From Margaritispora aquatica (Eukaryota > Ascomycota > Leotiomycetes > Helotiales > Discinellaceae): a stretch of DNA of 64,000 nt. The translations under genes were made by a program, and so were the position numbers. Positions 52,725 to 64,000 of the stretch are shown here, one piece after another. The notes beneath the pieces were generated by a model. The model saw nothing but the letters and a program-made list of their open reading frames with translations, was not told the origin of the DNA and did not search any database. The stretch's first letter is position 1; every line of letters starts with the position of its first letter. The stretch covers positions 2,319,831 through 2,383,830 of the forward strand of contig VJWN01000002.1 of assembly GCA_007644065.1 (NCBI GenBank), read 5' to 3'.

Positions 52725-53257
52725 GACAATATCAACTCACACATGAGCAAGAAACACTTCAACTAGATATACGTATCAACCCATCAGCGCATGATTATGA
52801 ACCACCACCATGAATATCTGGAAGATAATCACTACAAACCTCCTCCTAACTTTTTTTCTCCATCTCTTACTGCTACCAAACTCCTATATAGTAATATACA
52901 AGGTTAGTTATAAAATATCTACTTGAGACATGAACGAGGGTTCAATGGTATCAAATCCTGTTGGTTATACCGCATATTCTTCGTATAGATAGACTATCTT
53001 CCGATCTGTTTGGTCGTCAACCACACCTTTCTTTTCAAGTAGCGGGTGATTTGATAGTGCGTATCACTTAAATACAGTATCCAAGATGGGTTTATCCCCC
53101 ATCCCCTTACCTCGCCCTGCAAATCTTCGGCAAAACTTCATCCCAAAACCCTACCCGAGTACAGCCCGAACCCGAACCCGAACCGAGCCCCACTCCACCA
53201 CACCAAAAGAAAAGCGCCACACACTCCAAAAAGTCCAAAAAGAAACTCTGCTACAAA

Positions 53258-53366
53258 TACCAACTGTGAGGTTCGAACTCACGATCTCCTCTGACCTGCA
53301 CCTTGTCTACCAATTGCAAACGAGGGAATTGTGAGAGAGGCGACTTAACCACTTGTCCAAATCGGC
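53258..53366 (-). tRNA. Intron-containing tRNA gene, anticodon CAC (Val) by secondary structure
   Basis: On the minus strand a full cloverleaf can be drawn. The 7-bp acceptor stem (with three G-U pairs) runs GCCGATT to AGTTGGT, the D arm is GACAAGTGGTTAAGTC, and the anticodon stem is CCTCT/AGAGG. The T arm is GTGAG-TTCGAAC-CTCAC, a good box B. The anticodon loop gives CTCACA before a 36-nt intron placed at the usual position after nucleotide 37; the intron contains GTG, able to pair with CAC. The spliced length is 73 nt including the discriminator. A TTTTT run lies just downstream on the minus strand (plus about 53230-53242), as a Pol III terminator should. Wobble pairs leave open a decayed or unusual tRNA; Val identity is not certain. 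Confidence 0.6.
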
Positions 53367-54039
53367 TTTTGTGTGTTTGTTGGAGGTCGATGGGGGAAAG
53401 GGGGGTTTTAAATGACGATATCTAGTTTTTTAGTAGTGCTTACCGATGGTTTGGGATTGTGGGATGGTCTAGATAATTGAGGGAGAGGGCTAGGGAACTA
53501 TTTGGGGATTGCGTAGGTGCACACCCGAGGATGAGGTGGGGTTTATGGAGATGGTAGGCTCCTTAGCTAGAGATTTTAAAATACTAGGAGCACACACGGC
53601 GCGTCATTATTCTGAATTTCATCTTAGGCAATGTTGCATGGGATGGGATGATGGGATGATGGTAGAAGTAGGAAGAAGGGTGTCTGTGTCTTATTCATAG
53701 TAACCTTCCGATGAGTGAATATGAAGATGCTGAATTGGTTCTCATTGGACGTACAGCTGTCTATTTATCGTCTCATCATCTACCTATATATTGATCCCTC
53801 ATCCGAGCACAGCGCGCAACAACTGGATATCTCAATGTCGCCGACCGCACTTCGCGCGAAACACAGCGAGCGGAGCGCGGCGACGACAACCTCCCAAGTG
53901 ACAGGAACGAAGAAAGGAAAACCACAACCACCACCACGCCTCCACAATTCAAAATTACACACCGTTCTAAATCCTCTTTTTCCACGACCCCTTTCTGTTC
54001 CTTCTCATGTCTTCGTTCTCACCCCTTCCCAAACTCGGT
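53367..54039. other. Intergenic
   Basis: Upstream flank of the tRNA (minus strand) and 3' flank of the carbonic anhydrase. The plus frame 53715-54089 and minus frame 53776-53985 lack motifs. Confidence 0.5.
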
Positions 54040-55112
54040 TTATGCTCCCAACAAGTTCTTCCCCGAGTTCTGCACAAACCGGCTGTTGAACCCAATAACC
54101 TTCTTCATCTTGTTGAAAGTGTTGACATCAATGCCGAACTTTGCGCTGCTGATGTAGAACACGGGACCCTCAGTGCATGGCGGCGTAGTCAAGCTGCCGG
54201 TATATGTGTGGATGGGCTTGCTCTTGAAGTTCTTGATGAGCGAGGAGAAATCCAGCTCGCCTGTCTCGGCGACGGAGCCAGGCTCGGAGATCTCGTGGAG
54301 GGTTGGGGCGAGCGCGGAGAGCAGTGGTGTGTTGTGGCGCGAGGTGAGGGTGAAGTGTACGCCGAGGACGATGATGGCTCCGTCTGGGTGAAGGTTAGTG
54401 GTGTTCTTAAGTGACAGGGGGGAAGTGAAGAGAGAGGCAAGAGGGAATATTTACCTGCTGCTTGGTGAACCATGTGCATCTCCAATGGGAAGTACTCTCC
54501 GTTAACAGTGTGCTCAGCTGGTGAATGGAAGTGAAACTGTGCAAGGTCGAATCTAAAGACATGTTAGTATGAGTTTCATCCTAACTTCAACACGCTCCTA
54601 ATCATGAAAGAAAATAGAAATACTCACTTCTTTCCACCAACTGTCGTCGATCCACCTACGCCCTTCATAATAACCTCAATGGTAGTGCCCAAGTTCTCAA
54701 ACTCCGCGCTCTCCACCTTTGGAATAGTGATGTTGAGCTCATGTCCCTCCATGCTCATGGAAGAAGCTTCGTTTAGGTCGATGGGGGACTGGTTCGTGCC
54801 ATTGGCGCACATGGCGTTTTCAGGAGCGAGGTGTTGCCACATTGTTCTGGGTAAGTGTTAGTTCTCTTTCCCTTGATATCCGAATATGAATTTGAAGTCC
54901 GAGAGCTAGCAAGTATGGACGGAGAGCACGTACGGTCCTGTTACACCCAAATATCCAAATTTACCGACCTCGACCTCGCGGCGAGTAACACCGTTGATAT
55001 CCCGCTTCTCGACGACATGACGCTTGTGTAGTGATGTTCCGTGGCCGCAAGATGCGAGAGCCTCTGAAGCGAAGAGGGAGAGCGCAAGAGTAGCGAAAGA
55101 TATGCTCTTCAT
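54040..55112 (-). CDS. Secreted alpha-class carbonic anhydrase
   Basis: Four exons, 54934-55112, 54628-54846, 54455-54552 and 54040-54383, encode about 279 residues. A signal peptide (MKSISFATLALSLFASEALA) is followed by a short Lys/Arg-rich propeptide-like segment (LHKRHVVEKRD). The alpha-CA core shows CANGTNQSPIDLN, then FHFHSPAEHTVNGE with two zinc histidines and the catalytic Glu region, EMHMVHQA with the third zinc His, and the C-terminal SLTTPPCTEGPVFYI. Alpha-CAs hydrate CO2; a secreted form could act in pH or CO2 sensing at the surface. Exon 2 starts in the middle of a codon, and all four junctions keep phase. The gene lies in a gene-poor region. Confidence 0.93.
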
Positions 55113-55272
55113 ATTGATGGTAGATTTCGAAATTCGGAACGGGTATATAGTAAGTGTGTAGGTCGAGGCGAAAGTGTATTAACGGCTCTCCAAAAAAATA
55201 TTAAAAGAATAACAACGATAACTTCCAGAACCAAGAGAGTGCAGATCCTCGAAAAGTAGTAGTATCGAACTA

Positions 55273-55312
55273 AGACAGAGATGTGAAGACAGAGATGTGA
55301 AGACAGAGATGG
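55273..55312. repeat. 14-bp tandem repeat (AGACAGAGATGTGA), 2.8 copies
   Basis: Two perfect units and a partial third are seen directly, upstream of the carbonic anhydrase start. Confidence 0.95.
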
Positions 55313-57589
55313 CGGTGATAGATATAATGTTTAGAAAAGAATGCAACACAAAACAATAATCGCTGACCAGCAAACGAGAAACAGAATCAAATGCAATATA
55401 AAAAGAACGAAAGTGTAAATGTAACTCAACCCACCTCGAACAAACTTTATCCGGCCATCATCTTATACAAAGTGGCTTCACACCCCTCCCGAGCTTCGAA
55501 CCTAACCTCCCAAGAGGCTCGACTGCTTAATTCTTGGAAAGGAGGCGTGAAAAGGCTCTCTGGGACAGGCTGTGTTTCCTCGAACGTCAACCAAGACGAT
55601 CAGATATCTGGGCACCAGTTCATCCCATGTCATCTGCTTGCCTGCTTTCTCCCCTGAAGATGAGAGGATCCTCCTATTGGAACGGAGGCATTATGTGCAG
55701 AGAACCCTGTCCTGCTTGCGCTTCCACGAGTACCGTAAATGGAGAGTAATTGCCGCTGAGATGGCAGGGGGATGGGAGGGAGAGGCTAAGGCTGAGTTTC
55801 GGGTCGACGAGAGGGATTCGCTTGAACTCAATCTGCTGGCTGGAGGTGTGGGAAGGCGTAATGGAATTGTTTCGGTGAGTATGTTATACCTCCGTAATAT
55901 GACTGGATTAATTTGTTTGTCTTGAATCTGGTGGCTAAATTGTCCTAGACTTCCTAAAGCAGCTGATCATGGGAGTGTGAGATGGAAGTGTAAAAAATGA
56001 AGACAAGACAAGACTGATACCTATACCTACCCATGTGATAGTTCTAAATCCATTCTCCACTTCACCTGTTGGATTTCCACTAGTGATGATCACACTCTCG
56101 ACACGGCGATCCTCCTCTCGTTTCCTCTTCGTCTCCTCTTCAACCCCAGAGCCACTCTCACCTTCAACATCCACTCCGACCCCAACTCCATCCAGCACCG
56201 GACATACACCCAGAAAACAATGCAATATCGTACGAGAAAATCGACAAGCAGAAGCTGTTCCTTACCAACTGCTAACCGAACCAAAACAAAGCCACTAACA
56301 GACGTTGCCAAGTCGTCTCCCCTGTTAAAGATGAGACCTCCTCGAAAATGAAATATTGCTCGCCAGCCATAAAAAGGCCAACTTCTCCCCCGCCAAGGGC
56401 CTTGGTAAGTCCCTTTCTACTTGGCACCTCTTCTTGTCTGTGGATAAGCCCTTTTTGCTTGTCTTGCTGGACTGGACTGTTCGTTCGGACGAATTGTCTC
56501 GGTGGTCGCTGGGTGTTGAAGGATCGATTGCGCCGGAGGAAAGCAGCCAGCATGTGTGTGGTCTTGAAGCACACTGAGCATCTCTCTGCACCCATCTAGC
56601 ACAGCGCAGCTATTCCATCCATATTTCGATAAAGATGCCCCTCGCACCCCCATCTGGAGATGAGGTACTGTCCAGGTCATATCAGCATGTTCATCTCATC
56701 TCATTCATGACGACCACGCACTCCACTTCTCCACGGAATCTGGACCTCCATGGGATTCAGCAGACACGGGGACCGAGAGCAGCGGCAGCCCCTTCAGACT
56801 GACAGATTGCTTGATCCGCCAGCCAAGTATTGCCCAGCCCGACCCTCACAGACAACCGCTGGAAATGCGTGTGCGTGCCGCGTGGTTCAGACTCAAAACT
56901 CCGTGGTCCACGGGCTCGCTGCTCTGCAAGTCTCGGCGTCACAGCCCTGATTCAAAAAGCAAAAAGTCTGGATTGGACTCGACGTGTGGAGTTTCGGGCC
57001 AAGCAAAAGCACTCAAACATGCCTTCTCGGGCTCCAGAAAACTGATGTGGTGCTTCTCCAGGCTTGTTACGATACAGCTTCTCCGAGCCTGAAGAAGGAG
57101 AGTGTTGGATGGTATCGCTGTGTTGTTTTGAACTGTTGATGGTTTGTGGACGATAGAAAAGGTGATCATATATCTCTTCCAAGTCAAAACTGAGAACCAT
57201 TGCGACGAGACTTGCATTTATCAAACTGAGAACAAACAAATACGACCATCCGAACTGATCGAAACAAATCCGAACTCAATGAACTCTATCCATTCCACAA
57301 CTCAAATAATTAATTAGCGCAGAAACTCAAACCAAAATCATCCCAAGTATCCTCTCGGTTTCGCTCTCATCTCTAACGCAACGATACCTCAAGCTCGCAC
57401 TTCTCTCTGCTGCATCCAACCGATGTCGTCAAGAAATCGACAGTGGTGAAGAAAAGCTAATCAATTAAGCTTCCTGTCATCCGAATTGAAAGTCAGTTCG
57501 CTGGTTTTAGATGTCCCGTTCGCTGTGGTGGTGGTGGTGGGACCTGGGACTTGACAGGTACAAGTGGAGGCAGCTAGGAATTAGGGTTT

Positions 57590-57617
57590 CTTGGGGGTCT
57601 TGGGGGTCTTGGGGGTT
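57590..57617. repeat. TTGGGGGTC tandem, three copies
   Basis: Three perfect to near-perfect copies of a 9-base G-rich unit. A G-quadruplex is possible. Confidence 0.9.
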
Positions 57618-58159
57618 CATTTAGTGCTTAGCTGGGTTATTTCCGGGGGCCTAGAATCCAGGCTTTCACGACGACGATGCTCACTGTAAGTAAGTCCAAA
57701 GGTACTGTAACACAAGTTATTTCTATCATCGGTCCACTGTCACTACCTCCCTACCGACTCGTCTACTCCTTTTAGACTCCCCATATGTAACATAGCCTGG
57801 ATCTCCTCCTGCGCCATTTTCTATTCATCCATTGAAGTTTTCTTCACTTCATCTGTTATATATTGCATTTAATTAAGTATCCCAATTTCACCAAAGGAAT
57901 GTAATATCCCTTATGCTGGAAACCGACAGATTCCACCACTAAAGATAGGTAGGTATCTTATACTGTGCGTAGGTATCTCAGTCACAACCATGAGCTAGAT
58001 ACACTCACTGTACAACGACTTGAACACCAAGATATACACATATGATCCTACCTCCTCCATTCCCCTATGCTATCTAACCCTACCAAGTCTCCCTAGACAA
58101 CTCTACACACAGCAGACACATAGAATTCTCCCCTATCCACTTCTCAAGCTTTGTGCAAC

Positions 58160-58208
58160 CTGACACTTGAAACTTGACACTTGAAACCTGACACCTGATA
58201 CTTGACAG
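58160..58208. repeat. GACACTTGAAAC-type direct repeat
   Basis: About four imperfect copies of a TGACACTTGAAAC-like unit. Confidence 0.85.
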
Positions 58209-58518
58209 CTGCCAAACTCACAACAAATGACCGTCCACTTGCACGGAAGAAATCCCGTCGTTTTTTTTGTTTTTTTTTGGCTCTCACTCACCAAGACTTT
58301 CCAAGACATGTATGTCCGTCTCTTCGCGACTCCGAAAATGCACGCATGCACGGACATCCAGGCAACGCAAGCCAAAGGCGAAGGCAAGACGAGACAAGAC
58401 TTGACACCTGCCAGAAGGGAACAGACATCACGATGTTCTCTGTGCTTTCGATCGATTGATCAGATGGCCGTTGAGGGTGTCTTGTCTTACTACTTACTAT
58501 GCGTGGTGAAATGCTGTA

Positions 58519-58573
58519 GCAACAACAACAACAACAACAACAACAATATCAATATCAACATCAATATCAACAA
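58519..58573. repeat. (AAC)n followed by (ATCAAT)n microsatellite
   Basis: Around nine AAC units, then several ATCAAT/ATCAAC units. A nearby CACAACCACAAC stretch extends the low complexity. Confidence 0.95.
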
Positions 58574-58820
58574 CCGCACCCACAGTCACAACCACAACCA
58601 CAACAACGACCAACACAATCCCAAGCCACCTCATAACACCAAATTATAACACGCATAAAAAACTCATCACCCATTACCATCATTTCAAATCCGATTCCAT
58701 TATATTCTAGCCCTGCATTGCATTTCATTCCTACCTTACCTCCCAAGACCCCCAAGAATACAACCCAAGACTTCACTCCGGCGACAACCAACTAGCTACC
58801 TGGGTAGGTAGCTATTCATG

Positions 58821-58857
58821 GATGCACGATGCTTGATGCTTGATGCTCGATGCTCGC
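58821..58857. repeat. GATGCTT/GATGCTC tandem
   Basis: About five copies of a 7-base unit with one-base variants. Confidence 0.9.
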
Positions 58858-60864
58858 TTGACGAAACACGATCCGGAGCAACGAACAGTGTCAAAACTCC
58901 TGTTTCCCCCTCTTCCTCCGTACCAAGAGTATTTAGTATTATACCAAGAGCCAAGACCATGCGTTCGGTTTTTTCCTTTTTCTTCTTTCTTTCTCTTTCT
59001 ATTTCCGATTTCGTTTCTTTCATATGCTTTCGTACACCTACGCATTCTCATCCTTCATCTCATCCCCCTTCTCCTTGATCTCATCTCATATCAACTCATC
59101 TTCCGTTGATTCCAGTTCCGATTCTCAAGCCACCGTGCCTGGTTGGTCCTAACCGTGAATCGAATCCTGCAAGTCGGAAATGAAATGAAAATGCGAAATG
59201 CAAAATACAAACCAAGAGTCCAAGTAAGGGTATCGACAATAATAATAACACAAGAGAAAGCAACAAACCTCCTACCCACCTAACCTCCTCACAAAAAGGT
59301 ATACTCCTAGAAACTCATACCTGCACACCTGCACGCAAACACAAGCAGGTAGATTAAGGACAACCAACGAGGACGCCTCGGTAAGCACCGTACCTCCAGG
59401 CTGGTGATTGTAACTACCTTCCCTGGTATCGTGGCACCACCTCGGTTCTTCGGGTCTGAATGTATGAGGGTATTGCGATTGATTTATAGTATGTTCTAGG
59501 TAGGTAGGTACCTAAAGGAAACCTTGGGGAGAGAAGACAGGGAATGCAAATATCTTCAGAGCGGTGGTAAGATGCGAGTTGATACCCGGTAAAGTGGGAA
59601 CATTAACAGCAATATCGACGTGAACATCGACCATCGATCCATTCACTTACTTTTACACACACGCGCACATATAACACACAGTCAGCTTGACCTTCACCTT
59701 TACCTCCACCTTCCACCTCATCTCCCTTCTTCCCTCTTCGCCTCTCTCTAAAGCCCAAATAAAAATCCAACTGAATGGCTGACCCTTCGGGTTAAGACTA
59801 CACCGAGTGACTGAATGAAAGAATAGTTGCCCAACGGACTAACAGACCAAGGGACAGGCAGATAATCAATAAATGAAGAAAGGAGAAAGGAGAGGGGAGG
59901 GAGAAAAGCGAAGAGCAGGCATGAGGGCGAGTTAGTTCCATCAATCATTCAACATTAGCAGATTCAGAGACGAACACACACAATAATAGAAAAGACCACG
60001 AAAACATCATCACTACACCGCGAACTTACCACCAACAACAAACATGGCTAACCAATAACACACCAAGACACGACATTCAATATGATGCAAAAGAATAAAA
60101 ATAGCCAATACAGTATAAGATAGGATACGATGAGAGAATAAATGGCCAGAGATTGGCAAGAGATTGGACTAAGTAAGGTACGTACATACATGCATGTCTA
60201 TCTAAGTAAGACCCATTGCCTGCCTGCCTGACGCCGAACCACCCGCCACTCATGACCAGCTTCCTGAGTGGGTAACGTAGTCGTAGAGGTGGTGGTGGTG
60301 AGGAGGAGGATGTGAAAGTGTGGGTGATTGTTGTAAAGAACGGCAGAGCAGCGACAGAGCAGAGCAGCATGCAAGAAAGGCTACAAAGCAAACAAAATTC
60401 AAAAAGCAGAGACGTTCTGTCTCCCTCTACGAATCTACCACGCATGAGCATAGCTGTAGAACTGGAAGCAATGCGATGCGATGCGATGCCGTGCCATCTC
60501 TGCTCCGAGGCTTCCTGCACGCATTCCCCTTTTGAAGGAATGGATTTAGCATCTCAGACACATGCAGAGCCACTTTTTCTTCCCTCACACCTCTGGACCC
60601 ATTCATTCATCCATTCGTTTATCATTTCCTCGCCAACCGATCTCTTTTCATTTCCAGCCGTATGCCCAAAATTCAACACATTACAAAAAACTCTACAAAC
60701 AAACAGCAGGAACACGGGCACCCAGCTCGAGTCGGAATCTCGACCCGAGATCATGAACAAATCAAGCCTCAACTTGTGGTCGTTTAAGGGTGCAACGCAT
60801 TTGATGATTCAAGTCCCTGACGCCAGACAAATGAAATCCCGAAAGCAAATGTACCGATCTATGT

Positions 60865-60916
60865 ACCAATCTCTTGCACCAATCTCTTGCACCAATCTCT
60901 TGCACCAATCTCTTGC
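60865..60916. repeat. Perfect 13-bp tandem repeat, four copies
   Basis: Four identical copies of ACCAATCTCTTGC end nine bases before the stop codon of the kinase gene, so they lie in its 3' UTR. Confidence 0.97.
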
Positions 60917-60924
60917 CATCAATG

Positions 60925-63119
60925 TTACTCCGCAGTGGTGACGTCCCTCAAATTGCTTTGTCCGGCTTGCTTTCCTCTTCGTCCAAGAAGGGTAGCACCA
61001 TCGAGGTTTAGTTCAAAGGCACCTCTCTTCTTCGAAGCTGCTTGCTTGGCAGCCGCAGCGACAGCTGCACTATGCTGACCATATCCCTTAGCAGCTGGTG
61101 GAGCTCTCGCAGCGGCAGCGGAATTCAAGTTGGTGTTTCGTAGTCCTTGCTCAACGTGATGAACATTTGCATCGTGAGACTTGGGAACCTTCGCAGGTAT
61201 TTCCTCATCTCCTTCATCCTCCTCGGCGAACTCGTCGTCCTCATTGAGACTACCACCACGAAATCCTTGCTTGAAGTTCTTGCGTCTCTTGCCTTCTTCC
61301 TCTTGCCTGTGGACAGCATAACCGACATCGAAAACCTCTCTGAGATTGACGACTCCGGGACTACGGAAGTCTGAGGTTTTACCACCAGGAGACTCGAGGT
61401 TGAAAGCACGACCCAGTTGCTTTTGACGTTCAGCAGCAGGAGTTGCCAAAGGAGGTGCATCAAATGCGGCATGTGTTGGCTCGTTGGTTGAACGAATCCA
61501 TGGATGGGCCAGAAATTCCTTGATCGTGTATCTCTTCTTAGGATCAACAGTCAAAAGATGAGAGACTAAGTCTTGGGCACTCTTGGAGATATCATCCCAC
61601 CAAGGTGACAGGAAGGTATATTGGCCTCGAGCCACCTTCTCAGTCAGGACCTGAATGCTTTCGTCGTAGAATGGCGGGAATCCACAAAGTAACGTGTACA
61701 GTACACATCCCATGGCCCACATGTCGACACTTTTAGAGTAACGCTCGTCCTTGACAATCTCAGGCGCAGTGTAACCAACGGTTCCACATGGCGTCATTGT
61801 CGAGTTTTCCCAGACTACCTTGCTCAATCCAAAATCCGCAATCTTGATTTTTCCAATCCCGCCAGCTCCCACACCGGGGATGAATAATCCCTCGTCGACT
61901 TTATCTTCATCATCAGCTCCCTTTGGTTTTGGGTTGGGGTTTGGAGTAAATGGAATAGGCGAAAACAACAGATTCTCTGGTTTGATATCTCTGGGATGAC
62001 GTCAGTGAGGGGTCGAAGATGGAAAACAACTAAAAAAGTAACAAACCTGTGGACAACACCTTTCTCTTCGTGTAAATACTCCAATGCCTCGGCAACCTGC
62101 GTGATAACGTGTCGTGAGAGATCCTCGCTGAAGTATGTAAGACGGACAATCTGGTGGAAGAGCTCTCCTCCAGGTGCCAGCTCCAAGATAATATAATAGT
62201 ACTGTCGTGATTCGGAGAAATCTACCAACTTGACAATGTTTGGGTGGTCCAACTGCCGCATAATCTGTACCTCCTTTAAGATGTTTGCTCTCTATCAGGC
62301 AAAGGTTAGCAATTGTATCTTAAGGTACTTTAGTGGGACAGGTCGCCCAAGAGAATAGAAATAATGCGCACCTCCACACCCTTCGGTTGCTTCTTTGTGA
62401 ACTCTGGATGCAAATGAGCATCTCCCTACAGCATACATGTTGGCAAGAATTCCCAACGATTAAATGGCTGACGGAAAGGAAAGATGACTCTGTCGTGCCG
62501 ATACTTACCTGACTCGAGTTCATCTCAAACTTGCGCACAACTTTGATGGCAACCTCTCCAACTCTGCCCGTCGTATCGACGGCCTTGTATACGTTGCTGA
62601 AAGCGCCATCACCCATCTTTTCGAGCAATTTCCACCTTTCCAGTCCTGGATATTGGGGCAAGATTCCTTCCCTCTCTTTCTCTTCGGCCACTAGGCGTGC
62701 CAGATCTTCCTGGTCGATTTTCTTCGCCGCAGTTTTCTTCTGATGCTTCTCTGCTGCATGTGCTGCTGCATTTCCAGCTTGCGCGCCTCTATTCCTCCCG
62801 TCGCCTTCAGCCATGGAATATGCATACTGGTCCGGAGCAGGTTGGTGTTGCTGGGTTATCATATTTGGATCTGTGTTTGCGTAGTGATTGGCATTTGCGG
62901 GAGGAACTGCGTGATTTCGTTGACCGTGGACATGTACTGGAGAGACGTGACGAGTTGGTTCGTCGGAAGCTTGAGCGGTGCGCCCTTGTTTTCCTGTGGT
63001 TGATTGTCAGTTCAATTAAAGTGAGGAATCGACGATGGAATGGCGGGGTACGGTACTGTCTGCGATGGAATGGACTTACCGTGACGAATCAGATTTTTAA
63101 TCGATTGTGATAGAGACAT
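60925..63119 (-). CDS. CAMK-family Ser/Thr kinase, Rck2/Srk1 (MAPK-activated) type
   Basis: Five exons, 63080-63119, 62509-62993, 62372-62425, 62047-62291 and 60925-61990, encode about 629 residues. Kinase motifs run in order: MGDGAFSNVYKA (Gly loop), VAIKVVRKFEM (Lys), then HRDIKPENLLF and KIADFGLSKV (DFG). These are followed by PCGTVGYTAPEIV (activation segment and APE) and MWAMGCVLYTLLCGFPPF. A long insert with Asp/Pro-rich sequence between the catalytic loop and DFG, and the start MSLSQSIKNLIRHG, are as I recall for the fungal Rck2/Srk1 group, which acts downstream of the Hog1/Sty1 stress MAPK. An acidic and an Ala-rich stretch lie in the tail. The third exon (54 nt) encodes a short segment in the N-lobe. 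Confidence 0.88.
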
Positions 63120-63235
63120 GATTAGGATTCGATCGTAAGAAGGTATTAATCCCCTTTTTTAAACAAATGTGCGATACGTGACGCAAAAATCGATTGAAGC
63201 CAGCGGAAACGTGCAGGAAGATTGGAAAGGCAACG

Positions 63236-63306
63236 TAGGTGGTAGGTAGGTTCAGGTTCGGGTTCAAGGTCGGGATCAAGTTCAGGTTCAGGTTCAGGTC
63301 AGGTTC
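63236..63306. repeat. GGTTCAGG/GGTTCGGG imperfect tandem
   Basis: Ten or so short copies of a 6-8 base unit upstream of the kinase start. Confidence 0.9.
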
Positions 63307-63681
63307 CTAGAAAATGGAGGTGTAAGCGATATTCCCCAGAAGCGAATATGCAGCCTGCAAGTGATTTGCAACACTGGGACCGCAACAAGATGGAGGGAGC
63401 GCCAAAGTAACTAGAGGTATTAGGTTTTGATTCAGGGGAGGAAAGTAACAGTACCTTTGTAAGTAAGTATACCGTGAAAACCTAAGTTGTGAGGTTTGTG
63501 GGTTATGTGAAGAAAAGTAGGAGGAGGTGAAGAAGAGCAATCCTCAAGTCAAAAGCTGCAAGTCGTCGTGTAAACATACTGGAAGTCTTGTATGTGATGA
63601 GTGATGTAAGGTGTGTAATGATCTTGATAACTAAGCAAAAGCTCAAGCCCAAGCCTGCTTATTCTGTTTTAATCCGTGCTT

Positions 63682-63703
63682 TGCTTGCTTGCTTGCTTGC
63701 TTG
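63682..63703. repeat. (GCTT)5 microsatellite
   Basis: Five perfect 4-base units. Confidence 0.95.
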
Positions 63704-63955
63704 GTGTGTTTGGTGGTTTGTGGCTTGTGGCTTTCAAGGCATAGGTAGGTAGGTACTCGTAACCTGGAATCCCGAAATAGGAGTGATAGGCCAAAAAAGA
63801 TCCGAAGACGGTAATATTACTTGATTACGTGAATAGTTTGCCCTGTATAAACCTTGTATAAACCTGCCTTCATAATTAGTGGCTTGAATTTGCTGTGGGG
63901 GTGGAGGAGCCCAACCTAAAAGAAATCCCAATCCACGTAAGGTAAAAGGCTCAGT

Positions 63956-63996
63956 CGGAGGTTAGAGGTCAGAGGTCAAAGGTCAGAGGTGAGGTC
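63956..63996. repeat. GAGGTCA-like tandem
   Basis: About five imperfect copies at the window edge; may continue beyond it. Confidence 0.85.
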
Positions 63997-64000
63997 CCTA

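Larger units (their letters stand above)
50912..53257. other. Gene-poor region, 2.3 kb
   Basis: No supported coding region. AT-rich between 51500 and 52500. Contains the (TGTC)6 run at 52361-52384 and a TTCGAAAAT tandem near 52694. Short frames such as minus 51247-51519 lack motifs. Confidence 0.5.
55113..60924. other. Gene-poor, repeat-rich 5.8 kb region
   Basis: No gene can be firmly supported. A weak candidate exon lies at about 55620-55873 (plus). Several short tandem repeats occur, and the motif TAGGTAGGTA recurs (about 57946, 58804, 59503). Many CT-rich and CA-rich strings and short conflicting frames make coding calls unsafe. The left edge is the promoter of the carbonic anhydrase. 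Confidence 0.5.
63120..64000. other. Promoter/5' flank of the kinase, repeat-rich
   Basis: Contains GGTTCAGG-like repeats (63236-63306), a (GCTT)n run (63682-63703) and GAGGTCA-like repeats (63956-63996). Short minus-strand frames have no motif. No gene is supported. Confidence 0.55.

Noticed and set aside
55485..55520. GCTTCGAACC string resembling a tRNA box B
   Set aside because: T-stem bases do not pair and no cloverleaf can be drawn.
55935..56311. Competing frames with Ser/Thr/Pro or Val/Gly repeats on opposite strands
   Set aside because: Low-complexity sequence opens both strands; no evidence favours either.

Overview
The window is nuclear DNA of a filamentous ascomycete. Genes carry short introns (about 45-90 nt) with GTAAGT/GTATGT-like donors and CTAAC/CTGAC-like branch sites. 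The gene set is typical of Pezizomycotina: TAF2, RSC4, SAS4, an SSB-type Hsp70, ERO1, CKS1, CDC26, mitochondrial RRF, an alpha-carbonic anhydrase and an NPP1/NLP-family secreted protein. A plant-associated Leotiomycete is a reasonable guess, but the sequence does not prove it. No phage, plasmid, CRISPR array or intact transposon is visible. The annotation was made by hand from translated frames and splice signals, so exon edges are predictions.

Layout. 0-17.3 kb is a dense housekeeping block: CDP-alcohol phosphotransferase, an IQ-motif protein, a SAS4-like subunit, TAF2, CDC26 (a very small gene), a probably mitochondrial RGG-rich protein and mitochondrial ribosome recycling factor. 17.3-25 kb is more accessory: a secreted cysteine-containing protein, a divergent NLP, an aldo-keto reductase and an F-box-like protein. 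25.6-36.2 kb returns to core functions: the ten-exon SSB Hsp70, ERO1, CKS1 and RSC4. 38-51 kb mixes accessory and small genes: a secreted carboxylesterase-fold protein that has lost its catalytic Ser and His, two related F-box proteins, an unknown basic protein, RidA, an SMP-domain miniprotein, a 62-residue secreted peptide and an isochorismatase-type hydrolase. 51-64 kb is gene-poor: one intron-bearing tRNA-like gene, an alpha-carbonic anhydrase and an Rck2/Srk1-type kinase, separated by kilobases rich in short tandem repeats.

There is no single pathway cluster. Some neighbours share a theme: SSB and ERO1 (protein folding), RRF and the RGG protein (both with likely mitochondrial presequences, convergent), and TAF2, SAS4 and RSC4 (chromatin and transcription). 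The points most worth a second look are the pseudo-carboxylesterase, the NLP with an altered heptapeptide, three very small exons (14, 16 and 18 nt) in three conserved genes, the tRNA-like gene with a 36-nt intron, and the tiny secreted peptide. I did not find a clearly new multi-gene system.
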